Part shown: one piece after another, positions 1-11,600 of the stretch
Numbering within the stretch: position 1 is the stretch's first letter
Layout of the letters: the number at the start of each line of letters is the position of its first letter
Assembly (NCBI GenBank): GCA_005406025.1
Contig: BGZK01000139.1
Location: forward strand, 558,001-622,000
DNA: 64,000 nucleotides
Source: Eumeta japonica
Taxonomy: Eukaryota > Arthropoda > Insecta > Lepidoptera > Psychidae
Reading direction: 5' to 3'
Program-made: the position numbers and the translations under genes
The notes under the pieces: model-generated
The model's input: only the letters and a program-made list of their open reading frames with translations
The model's database searches: none
Told to the model about the DNA's origin: nothing

Positions 1-230
1 GATGTATCACTGAAATATGAGTTTCAAACATTGATCTTTCATGTTGTATAAATAAGAATTGTAATACAAATGTATTGTTATCTATATAGATAACAATAGA
101 AGAAATTATATTACCTAAACTTATTTTACGTAGTTGGATAAAAGTGACAGATTTCTTAAGATACAACATAAAAGTTCTTAATTGAATCCAATTAAAGAAC
201 ATCCATAAAGTGTTTTTAGAATAATTTTAC

Positions 231-3200
231 CTCAACAGAATCTTCTACAGATGCTTTTTTCCGCCTACCCCGTTTTTTCTTTGGCTTTATCACTTGGTGA
301 TTTACTAATACTTCATCTATAAATATAAATTTTAAGTATAAATGCATTAAGATACATAGATTGCATAAATGAATTTCATTAACTTCTTAAGCGAAATAAA
401 ATTTGTTGGAAAGGCAATTAAATCGCTACTTATTATTAAAATTCTATACTAGATAGAAACAAAATAATAAATCATCAAGAACAATATATGAAAACAAATA
501 CATTTGCAGTTCCAATTTTTTTTTATATTAATATATTTTTGCAAAATATATTATGTACTTTTAACAATTCTATGGTTTCCGAAATATTACATATAAATTG
601 TCTATAGTATTGCACTTTACATATTAAATTATTGCCATAAATTTGTAGCATTGTATTATTCAACAGTCAATGGCATGACCTGATAGTATACCATAATGTA
701 TGACAATAAAAACCTGAAAGTGTTTCTCAGTACTTTAAAATATTTCAGAAACTTGTAATTGTTACGCATAATGTATTTTGTAAACCTGTAACTTTACAAC
801 TATTCTATCATTAATTTCCAAATAAATCAACAGTTATGTATTTAACTAGACATTGGGAATGAACCTCACTCATGCAATAAGTGTGCAAGATGTATTACTT
901 ACAAATTATCGACTTTTTTTTTTAATACAGTAATTGTAACCTATAAACAAGATAAAGTTTAGGTTACAGTACTGTAGAATTGAATATTTCTTAATGAACA
1001 ACTCTACAAATGTTTGTCTCGATGATTCTATTCATGCAATCATAGACCACAAAAGAAAGTGCCTAACCAAAATCCATGGAATCAGAATGATCAGGCACGA
1101 AGGCATGCACTTTCAGATGATTCATAAGGTCACATTTTCGAACATATCGCACGCCGCATAAGTTGCAGGCATGAGGCCGGTCGTTCTGGTGTGCAACCAT
1201 GTGATTCATGAGAGCCGCCTTCTTACGAAATCGCCGAGAGCAAAAGTCGCATGGCCACGGCCGCATCGCTGTGTACTCATCCTGGAAATGTAAAAAAGTG
1301 CAGTCATTTCTTTTAATATTAAACCTTATTTTGCTGTAATTAATAACAGATGCATTACAAGTATAAGTCCTTTGTGAAAATACTAGATTCACATGAATAA
1401 TCTCAATTTTGGAAAAATTCAATTTCATCCACTATGCGATTATTAACTAAAGGACATGTTTCACAAAATATGTCACCCCAGGCTAAGCAGTTGTGCTATA
1501 CAAAAAATATTCACAATTAAGAGAACTAACAAGTTCTGCTATGAAGTCCTATAATCTGGGGTTGTTTATTTTGTTATTTCGAGTTCAACACTGCAACTAA
1601 GTGGTGGACAAAAAGATCAAAACAAGCTATAATATTGGAAAAACTAAATCAGTAAATTACAGAATATTTTCCCTTAAAATATGTGAGAATAGTATTTTAC
1701 ATTGTTTCTAGTGTGTTGTTTCTTTGTGTAGGACGTGACATGCTTATGTTATGCTTTATAAATTTTTTTTTGTATTTTTCTTTAATATTAGGAGGATGTT
1801 TTAGACTGTTACTTGAGGGGTGTATGTATATGTATATATATTTGAACATATGAGAATTAGAGTGCTGACAAGTTAGTTTAATTTTTCATCATCATACTAG
1901 TCGTCTCAAGATACATATTATCCGTCATCATGCCAGGTCACCCATTTTGTATTTGCACTGGGCAGCACTAGAATATATTTTAGTTATAATAAATATTTAT
2001 CTTTAGTTATAAATAAAACAATATATATATGTCATCTTTGATCATAAACAAGAATTTCGAGAATTTATAGTAATCCAATATGAATAAGCTGAGCTCTCTT
2101 CTATTATTGCATGGTGGGGGACTATTCTATTGTTTTAATTAATTTTATGAGAGAACTCATAAATATTTATAATTAAGACCAAAACAATGCATCAGGTTTA
2201 ATTTCAATCTACATACTCTAATGTTAACAGAAAGCCCACATACCTGATCTGTTGGTAATGGGACATCTATGTCATTTTCTTCTTTGATAATCAATTCTGT
2301 ACTTGTTAAATGTTCTAAAGGCACTTCCACCCTGAAACGTGATTATAGGTATTATACACCCGAATATGGAGTTAACATTGTTTCTAACATTAATGTATTA
2401 TTATCATGAAATTATCTGAAGACAAATGTCTATGCTCATAGGCAACCACTTATTTCAAACTACATACACAATGTGCAACATTACATCTATATTCCTGAAC
2501 GACACTGTTATATTTGCTATGCAGTTGAATCTTGAAATATTTTGTATAGAAATTGACATGGTAAACGCAGTGCTATTCACGAATACAGATGATAGAGATA
2601 CAGTCTGAACAGTATATCAAAATTTTTGTCATATGCAACTAGATTTAGCAAATAATGGATAAGTTATTTCTCATGGAATAAATAAGTATCTGAAGGTTTG
2701 GATAAATTTTACATAATTTTTTTTTTTCCTGATGGAAGAAAAGACTTGTACAGCATTGAGATGAAATAAGTATGGAGTCGAAATTAGAACACCAAATAAT
2801 GATCCCGTGCCATTATTTTATTGTTTGAGTTGTCAGTACGCAGGAGTGTGTTGACATGTGTATGAAAGCACAAAAATGGTGAACTGTGTTGTAAAATTTT
2901 GATCATAGAGATCCATAAAAAAATAATATTTTAATTTTTTCTTGTGTGGCCACAAAGTCACTTTCTTTTTCATACTGAAATTTTTAACATTAAAATGTTA
3001 TATGGTTTATCCATTTAAGCATCCACAGAATATTATTTTAAAGATTTTAAAAATATGACATAAAACCTTCTATATAATTTTCTTCTATGGATAATTATTA
3101 TGAAGGAAACTTTGCCTGCAGATCTGAATCATGTTTGATTGGCTCTGGATAGATTTATTTACAAGTTTAATTATTTAATTAATTTACACCAAATACCACA

Positions 3201-6200
3201 AAATCAACTTAACATAAATTTTACACATAAAAATAAGCACATATTCAGTTATTTCTTATTAATGCATTTACTTCATCTTGGGGTATTCTGCTTTCAAGTT
3301 GGTAAGACCAATAAATTATTACATATAGTCTCCTAAAGGGGAAATGAGACAAATATTGATTTAAATGCCCTTTTTGCATATTTTCATTGTTGCATTTTTA
3401 TGGCCTTCCAGGCTCCATTGTATGAAATGCATTTATTAGATGTTGTGTCTCTATACTTATATTACCTCAATGCTGTCCACAGAGACAGTACTCGGATAGA
3501 GTAAGCAGACCACCATCTTCAAATACTAGATAAGAAGCCATGCTATAATTCGGATGGTAATTACAACAAATAAAATATCATTGCAGAGCATTAAACTGAG
3601 AATTTTTGTAATTTTCAACAATATTTTTCGTTGTTTAAATAACTAAATTTGGAACTGTCACAGTAAAGAGATTTTTAGTCAAAAATGGATTTGAGTGCTT
3701 TTAACATTAGAAAAGCTATCATTGATAAAATGCCCAAATAAGCAAAAAAGCCACCCATCAAATGTCATACAAAATTCATCACTTTGGTTTCCTGTGACAG
3801 TTTCAACTTGAATTCATCATTATAATTTATAAAATAGCAAATATTTGGGATTTTTATTACTTAAATTTTATCAAATAATAAATAAATGAATAATGCTTTG
3901 GTACTAATAATCTATGAGAAGTCTTCATTATCTTCAAATCTTTATACATCTCCTCACATGATTTGAAATGTGATAACTATCGTCTTTTTTTCATGGTCTG
4001 GCTTTTGAATCTGACTCCAGTCTTGATCTAGAGATTCCGATTCTATTCTCTATGTCACTCTCGCTTTAAATTTCGATCTCAGTACTGCTTCTTATTCCAG
4101 TTCCGGTTACATTTATGATTCTAATTTTGAATCTGTACTTGATTTTGATCTTGGTATCATTTTTAATGTCGATTCCGGTCTCGACTTTCAATTCTATTTC
4201 TCATCCTGTGTGCAATTTCAATTTTGCTACTGGTCATGGTCCTGATTTGGATCAAGACGTACCAAATACTAATAGTATCAAAATAAAATTTGGGCTATGT
4301 TACTAGGAGATAGTGTACCTTTCCATTACCGAAAGAATTTCTAGAATCTAGGGGCAGAAATATGAAGATGGAGTAGTTTTTTTTTTAAACTTCTCATTCC
4401 TGCATACAACATAAACATATAGTAAGGTTCACAGTAACCAAACAAATGATTTGATCGTACAAAAAAAAATCGGACAAAATACACATAGTGGTTTCAATTT
4501 TCCATTAAACATTTCATATCTTATTTCACCCTCTTAAAACTACTTTTCTAAAAATGAGACATCATTATTTTTAATTTGCAATAAGCAGCTAAAATATAAA
4601 TTTTGACATGAATAGCTTCAAAGAGTTCAATTTTCCATAAAACATTTCATCCCTTACTTTACCCCTTGACGGTTAATTAAAAAACAAATGTTATGTATTT
4701 TTCTTTATTTCTACATGTAACTAAAATGTTATGATCTGTAGCTACAACAGTTTTGATTTTCCATGCAAAAGTATTTCACTATTTTCACTCTCTTAGGTGT
4801 TGAATTTCTAAAAATTCTTTTTTTAGTGCTCATCTATGTTATAACAGGAATCTCTCTACAAAATTTCAAGTCTCTAGAGACCGAGTATTTGGGTTGTGCA
4901 GTAATATATTAAAAACTAAAATAAAAAATATAATTTTTTTTTTTATCAAATGTGCTAATAATTGGTCACTCTCAATGTGTTATTTATTATAAACAAATTT
5001 TTAATTTTTAAGACTAATTGTTATTATTTGTTCATTCTGTTACATTGTAAAAGTCATTATTTTCATTTTTTACACAATAACAAAATTATTACTGTTATTT
5101 AAGACAGTAACATGTACTAAATTGTGTGTTAAATATGATCTATCTGGTTGAAAGAAATTTGAATGTGGACAATAAAAAGAGAATAACAATATAAATATAT
5201 ATGTTATTTCTGTTAATTTATAATTCTAATTAATACATTCAGTATATTTCAGGAAAACTGTTTAAGTCTCGTGTTTCTTCGCTTGCATAATTTATTTCTT
5301 CTTATTGAATAAATTTTTCATTTTTTACTGTACTTAGCAAGTGAAAAAAACATTTTTTCTATCCACAAAAAAGTTTGGCTATCCAGTCAAATTTTCTTGT
5401 TTTACAAAATACTGTCAGATTTCAATAGTTAATCACTATGAGACTAATAATGTGATAATAATGTTGAGGTAACAATGCAAATGTCAGATGTATGGTTACT
5501 ATTTTATCCCAACATTTTCACAAAATATCTATGGTGTGGAGCTTGCCTATATCTTTGAATTTTTTTTTTAATGGAATAAAATAAAATTCACAAATGTGAT
5601 TGCTACACAAATATTTTTTTGTCTACATTAATTTTGCTGAACAAAAGATAATAATATAGGAAAAAAAAACAGATATACACTTTAACATCCTGGCAATCCA
5701 ATAGATTAAAGCCAGCAACTAAATTTAGAAGAAAAAAAAAACTATATTTTTGTATTGTGTTATAAATAAGCAATATTCATATTATTCACACGAAGAAAAC
5801 AATACCGTAAACATAACATGTAGCTATTCTCAGTTGAATAAAAAAATATTTTATGTATGTTCTTCTATGTTGATTACTATATTTACCTATCCTGGCCACC
5901 TGATATGACCCAATCATCTGTTATAACCTCCTCGGTAACGCATTCAACCACTGGGTCATCAGCCAAGTCTGAAGTATCAGCATAGTTCACCACATCTTGC
6001 GAAAGGTACATTAAGTTTTCAGCAGCCATCTGATCTGTTTCAGGTATTATTGTTTCTGTAGCCTGGATAAAAAATTTATGCCTAATTTATACACAAAAGA
6101 CTAAAATGAAAATAATTAAAATTTTGCTATAAACAAATATTGAAATTTTCTTTTCGAACAATAGCTTTAGTTATTTTTTTTGATAAAAAAATGTACTAGA

Positions 6201-7394
6201 TTTTACTAGATACAACATATTTTATATATGGAGAATGTTAAAATTATTAATATTTTAAGTAGTTGTTGAATATATAATTTTACAAGAATGAAGAACATTG
6301 CATTCACATTATGCTTGAATAAGTGTCAAAACTGATAAATGTAGGTATTTCCCTTCTGACATATTCCTGAATGTAAGGAGTGTCATAAATGGTTCTTTAC
6401 CATGGCAGGGTAGGAACCAGTCTGAGACGCATCCAAACCACAGATCACCTCTTCTGTTGCAACATTTGGTGTTGGATGCTGTAAAGACCGTATCTTTCAA
6501 AATAACTTCATATTTATATGGTAGTGAATTTTTTGATGTACTTAAGTTGACCAATATTTTTATTGTATAAATCATTATTGATATGCTATATCTTATTATA
6601 AAAAAAATGTAGAAAACCTTACCACTTGCTTTTAAATACAATTACTGTTATTACAATTCCAGATTATTACTTTTAAATAATAAATATATTACTTTACTAC
6701 ATATTTATGGTATGACATATATCTATGATTCACAACAAGACTGATTAAATTAATTTTGTATTGAACTTGTGATCTTTGAGTCATATCAATAAAACACACT
6801 TAAGTGTGGCTTCGATCTTGAAAATGCAAAGAGCAAGACAGTTATAGTGCTTCGTTATAGAAAATAATATATGTCTCATTCCCACGTCACTTCTTGAGAT
6901 GGCGCATCATTTGAGTGACATTTATTAATATGACCCTTTATACCTAAATAATTATTTTGATTGAAGGAAGTATACAATTATTAATTAATTCATTATAATT
7001 ATGCAATTTTGGGTCATTAATGAGTTTTTTAAAAATGTGAAAGTTTAATGTATGGAAGTAAATGTTTTTTAATAAATTCTTTAAGATGATTCTCTGGGTA
7101 ATTCATCTATAGTTACTTATATGTTACCTGACAATATATATATGAATACATACATTTTTAGCTATAGCCTAAATTTTATAAACAACTAATAGATATATTT
7201 TATAAACAAAAGTAAAAATTGTTCAAAATTTGGAATGTATTTTACTAGTACATTATTATAAAGTATGATTGCATATAATCTAAGAAAGCAAAACTAACAT
7301 GCAAACAAATACCATTATAATATGAAGTACTAAATCTTACCTCTTCCCATCGTAAATTAAAAGTTTCTGTATCCATCTTGTTCATAATATTCAT
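231..7394 (-). CDS. C2H2 zinc-finger protein gene, six exons, 3' part outside window
   Basis: Coding exons in transcript order: 7341-7394, 6401-6478, 5887-6062, 2244-2331, 1068-1281, 231-316. Each has AG/GT borders on the minus strand and the phases agree, giving about 232 codons before the left edge. The start MNIMNKMDTETFNLRWEE follows an in-frame TGA. Exons 2-4 are acidic (a TEEVITDDW stretch and similar). Exon 5 encodes two classical C2H2 fingers and exon 6 a basic KPKKKRGRRKK tract that could be a nuclear localisation signal. This layout suggests a nuclear DNA-binding regulator, but I cannot name the orthologue; an acidic ZFX/ZNF711-like protein was considered and not supported by domain order. 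The exon 5 to 6 junction needs a donor GTTAGG that also contains an in-frame stop, so a shorter product ending at 1063 is possible. More fingers may lie to the left. Confidence 0.75.
317..1062. other. Zinc-finger gene intron, no recognisable content
   Basis: AT-rich sequence with only homopolymer runs; no coding or repeat signal recognised. The introns at 1282-2243, 6063-6400 and 6479-7340 look the same. Confidence 0.5.
1063..1281 (-). CDS. Zinc-finger exon with two C2H2 fingers; alternative terminal exon
   Basis: The acceptor is a CAG at 1282-1284. The finger pattern is C-x2-C-x12-H-x3-H twice: CDFC...HMVAH and CNLCG...HLKVH, joined by a short linker containing NDRPH. Read straight through, the exon ends in SMDFG and a TAG at 1063-1065. 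Spliced at 1067/1068 (G|gttagg) it leaves phase 1, which fits the next exon (231-316) exactly, changing the final G codon into D and continuing EVLVNHQVIK. Whether both forms exist cannot be told from DNA. Confidence 0.7.
   Translation of the reverse strand, partial: DEYTAMRPWPCDFCSRRFRKKAALMNHMVAHQNDRPHACNLCGVRYVRKCDLMNHLKVHAFVPDHSDSMDFG
2332..5886. other. Large zinc-finger gene intron (3.6 kb)
   Basis: Mostly AT-rich sequence without exons that I can support. It contains one copy of a degenerate hexamer-periodic repeat at about 3990-4265. Short open frames at 2426-2608, 3139-3336 and 4115-4306 have the composition of noncoding DNA. Confidence 0.5.
3990..4265 (-). repeat. Degenerate hexamer-periodic repeat, copy 1
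   Basis: On the plus strand GATTCY-like words recur every 6 bp or so (gattct, gactcc, gattcc, gatctc), interleaved with TTGATCT and CCGGT words. The complementary, purine-rich form is seen on the plus strand at 12530-12905, 14281-14375 and 33040-33190, so this copy lies in the opposite orientation. It encodes nothing. Function is unknown; it behaves like the decayed simple-sequence part of an interspersed repeat. Confidence 0.5.
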
Positions 7395-8676
7395 GTCTCA
7401 ACCATCTGGACTTTCAAGACTTCCTAATAAAAAGAGATATTTATTAATTGATTGAATTAACAATACTCATAACATATTGCACGAATTGCATGCAATTTAT
7501 GCACTATATTTGCTAAAAAATTCACCAATTCAACAACAACTTATATTAAAGTATAACTACACCAACATAATAGTATACTTACTAAAAAAAATATGGATTC
7601 CAAATTTTATGTTCATGTAATGTATTCATATGTAATACCAAAAGGACTCTATAATAAAAATATATGAAAGAAAAACTTTTAGACCAGTGAATAAAGAAGA
7701 AGGGATTGTATGTATGTCTAAGTATATACCTACTGACATTTCAGTAGGGAGCTGTTATAGATTTTAATCAGGTGCCAAACAAAACAACAACATAACCTTA
7801 TATGCTCTTTAAGATTGTCTTTACTTTTGAAACAATACCATTATTTCTTTGATATAAATAAAAAAAAATGCATCCAATCAATAATGATTGAAAAAAAGTA
7901 TCAGAAAGAAAAATGGTGTCCTTATGAATACAAAGACAGAGGTTATATTGACAGTAAATACTAGGTCTACCAAAGTCTATTTAAAGACTCGATAAGTGCA
8001 TAAATATAGTCTTTGAATTAGAACATACAAATACTGTTTAATACGATTTAGGTAAAGCCATATTATATCTATACGTACGTTTACATGACGCAATCACAAA
8101 GGTATCAATATTTAGAGATGTCTATTCACACATAAAATATTAGTAAACTGATATATGAATTTTGAAACTTACCGACAGTACGGTAGAATACTTAAATAAA
8201 ACATTTTTGATTACATTATACACAAAAATGAAACTAAAAATATTTTTTTGTTTGGTTATTAGACAAATGGCTATCTTCCATGTAAGCTAAGTTCCGAAGT
8301 AATTTTAGATAAGTGCTCTCAAATATTATTCCTATTTGAGTAAAATTTGACAATTAAAAAAAATATATTTCAGTTTAAATAACATAGCATTATTTTTTAA
8401 CATACATTTAATTAAGAATACGAATTAATCCGTAACGATTACAATATACTGTTTTACATTACATTAAAAAAAAAAAAATTGTGCCATAGAGCTATTGAAG
8501 GTAGATTGAACGTAAATTGGATTGATGTACATATTGACACATATCACTGTCAATTGTTGCAATTTTTAGGCTCAGTGTCGTATGTCAAATTCTATTTATT
8601 GTCGTTTTTTAGTTTGCTGGTTTATGAGTATATTTGTGGCGTTGTAGTAAATCAAATTATATAGTGAACTTTTAAT
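7395..8676. promoter_or_regulatory. Divergent spacer between zinc-finger gene and COG8
   Basis: 1.28 kb of AT-rich DNA separates the two start codons, which point away from each other. Both promoters and 5' UTRs should lie here unless there are upstream noncoding exons. No TATA/initiator arrangement stood out convincingly in so AT-rich a background. The short open frame at 8479-8664 ends just upstream of the COG8 start and is treated as noncoding. Confidence 0.4.
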
Positions 8677-11600
8677 ATGGCTCAAGATATGAAAGATCTA
8701 TTTAATCTAATTTTTTCCGATTCCGAAGGTGAGCAATTCATAATTTTTTAAGCCTTTATGTAGTTGAGATTATTTGCTTTTAGAAACTTAAAAGTTTGTT
8801 TATTTAGCTAGTTTAAAACATTAATTGGTTTACCAATATATTATATATCTACCAAATTCCAGTTGTCAATACAATAAAACTATTTAGTTTAATTGTCTGT
8901 TGACAATACAGCAATCAAGCGGAGCGTTTGAGGAGGCCATGTGTAAATCATTATAATTATAGTTTTTCTTATTAATTTCTTAGTAATAGGTTCTAAAATC
9001 AATAATTTCATTCATCTCTTAAGGAGGCAGAGAGATATTTATGATAAGGGCTTACCTTCTTTCCTCCTCCGACTGTCCAGACTAAATTCCTTATAGAGAT
9101 ACTATACTCATACCAAAAAATTAATAGGATTGCTAAAAGAAATATTATCTTTAGACATTTTAAATTAAAAATGTACTTCAATTTCAAGTTGCAATTCCAC
9201 AAGGAATGAAGTATTTTCTAAGCTGTTGCATATACAACAAATATAGAAAACTTTTAGCAAGATCTGTAGTTCTTATTATTATTGTTTTATTTTCAATTAA
9301 AATTGATCAATATTACATTAGTCATTAGCTTTTTCAACTTCAATTTAATTTGGGATAAAATTGAAGTGTTGTTTTACAGCTTGTTTGAGGATGATTTTTG
9401 CTTAGGAACATTTGCAGTGTATGAGAAAGGTTTTAAAAACACTTATTTTAGTATTTTATATGCTAACTGGTCTTTTATAGTAATTTGATAGAATTTGTTG
9501 ATAGAATTTGCTTTGGTGTAATGAATGACCTCTTGTATAATCTCATTAAAAAATAGGCTGACTTTTCTTCTCATCCTGTACATTTCCTAAAAAATATGGC
9601 ACAATTATTGAAAAGGTATGATGTTTGAATGTGATGTGGTTTTCATAAAATTTAGAGAAAACAAGTATATATGTAAAGCATGAATAGTATAAAAAATAAG
9701 AAAATTAAAATTGGGCTCAATTATTATTATAAACAATATCAATTTTCAGTTCATATCTAAATTCTTGCAATTATTGTCCAATCCATTATTTGGGTTATGG
9801 CATACTATAAAGGTCAAAGGATTTCATTTTGCAACATCTACATCCAATATTAAGATTTCTTTTCTTATTTAAGGAAATACATATGTTTTCAATAAATGTA
9901 TATATTAAAAGTGACAAACTATTCTGCTAGTTGTTGAAGTGGAAAGTGTTGTAATAAATATTTTTTAATATAGTCATTTAATAATGTTATGACATATTTT
10001 TACAGAGGATTATGAATCATTTAGTGGTATAGCTGATTACATGACCAAGTTGGGACTACAAAACTTTGAGTATATCCAAAAGGAACCAGAACGACTTCGT
10101 GAAGAAATGAAACAATTAACTGAACAAACTCAAGAATTAGCATTTACCAATTACAAAACATTTGTTGAAACTGCTGAAATATCCAAAACAATTAAGAAAG
10201 ACCTTGCAAAAGGCAAAGAATCTTTAACAACATTTCTTTCCACAACACCAAAGTTCATAAAAGATTGTGATAATTTTTCTGTGATGGCAAGTAACACAAT
10301 CAAAGAAAGAAAGTAATTATTTGCCTTTATTACTAATATATATTTTTTATCTTGCTCCAAAATTAACTCTCATCATTTCAGTCGCTACAGTTCTGTCAGG
10401 AGTCAAAGTGATAAATTATTAGAATTATTGGAATTGCCATCATTAATGCGTGAGGCTCTTAATGCAGAAGATTATGAAAGTGCTTTGGATATATTTACAT
10501 TCGTTCGCAATTTATCAAAAAGATATTCTGAAATACCGATTATTCAGGTAATATTTTCCTTTTGTAAAGAATATAAGTACCATTTTTGATTTGGATTTAA
10601 AATTGGAATATTATTTTACAGAGTACTACATCAGAAATAATGGCTTTATGGTTTGAAACACTGTATCATTTATTCAATCAACTACGTTACGATCTTCCAC
10701 TTCCACAATGTTTACAGGTGTGTTAATCAATACTGTAGTACCATAATTCTCTGAGCGGTGTTGAGTTTGATTGCTAGTAAGGAAATATTTAAATCAATTT
10801 TCCATAGTTCTGACTAAGGAAGTCATAAAATACAAGATGTATAAATTTATTAATGGCTTAGTAAGCCAGCAGGATGGCAGTGAGAGATGTAATGTTTACA
10901 TATAAATGTGTAATGCTCACTGATTGATCATGAAATCTTAGAAAGTATAAATTTAGCAGGTAAATTCCTTATATGGAGTAGGTACAGGCAGTGGCGGCTG
11001 TACCTTAAGTGCGTTCGTGTGCTGAACCACCAATTCAAAAGATTTAAAAATTACAAAATATTACTTCATCTTTATTTTAAAATTACCATTTTAATATTTA
11101 TTTTTTAAGCATACATATAAAAAATTAAATTTCCAATTATGGTGAAACAGTTTGAGCGCTTTACTAAACTATTAAGACTTATTTTCCTGTAAATACAAAT
11201 TCTCGTGCGATTCGGCGAGCGCACGAGGGCTGCTAATACAACTTGTATGGGACACGAGTTAATGCGTCTGACCGTGAAACAAAAGACAGTTCATAAAAAT
11301 GTACCGAGTAAGGAGTCGGTTCTCGAGCGCCGCACGTGCGACCGAAGATTGCCGAGAGCACCCGATTTTGACGAATTGGCCGGCCGGCGTGGGCACGAGG
11401 CGACGGCGGCCATCATTGACATCTCAACTCGTTATCAGTATAGTTTCACTGTATGTGTGACGCGTTAATTATTGTTTGTTTATATTATCATAATTGTTTT
11501 TAGTTTTTGTTTTGATTCTATAATAGAACTTTTATTTTATACTGTGTGTGGTGTTAGTGAAAATGAACATAAACATTGATTATATGAAAGAAAATAACAG

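Noticed and set aside
231..7394. Naming the zinc-finger gene ZFX/ZNF711
   Set aside because: Acidic region and a basic tract are suggestive, but here two fingers precede the basic tract, unlike that family, and the remaining fingers are outside the window.
8479..8664. 61-codon open frame just upstream of COG8
   Set aside because: Ends before the COG8 start, is in the promoter/5' UTR region and has low-complexity hydrophobic composition.
10151..10360. Minus-strand frame over COG8 exon 2
   Set aside because: Antisense shadow; no splice or family support.
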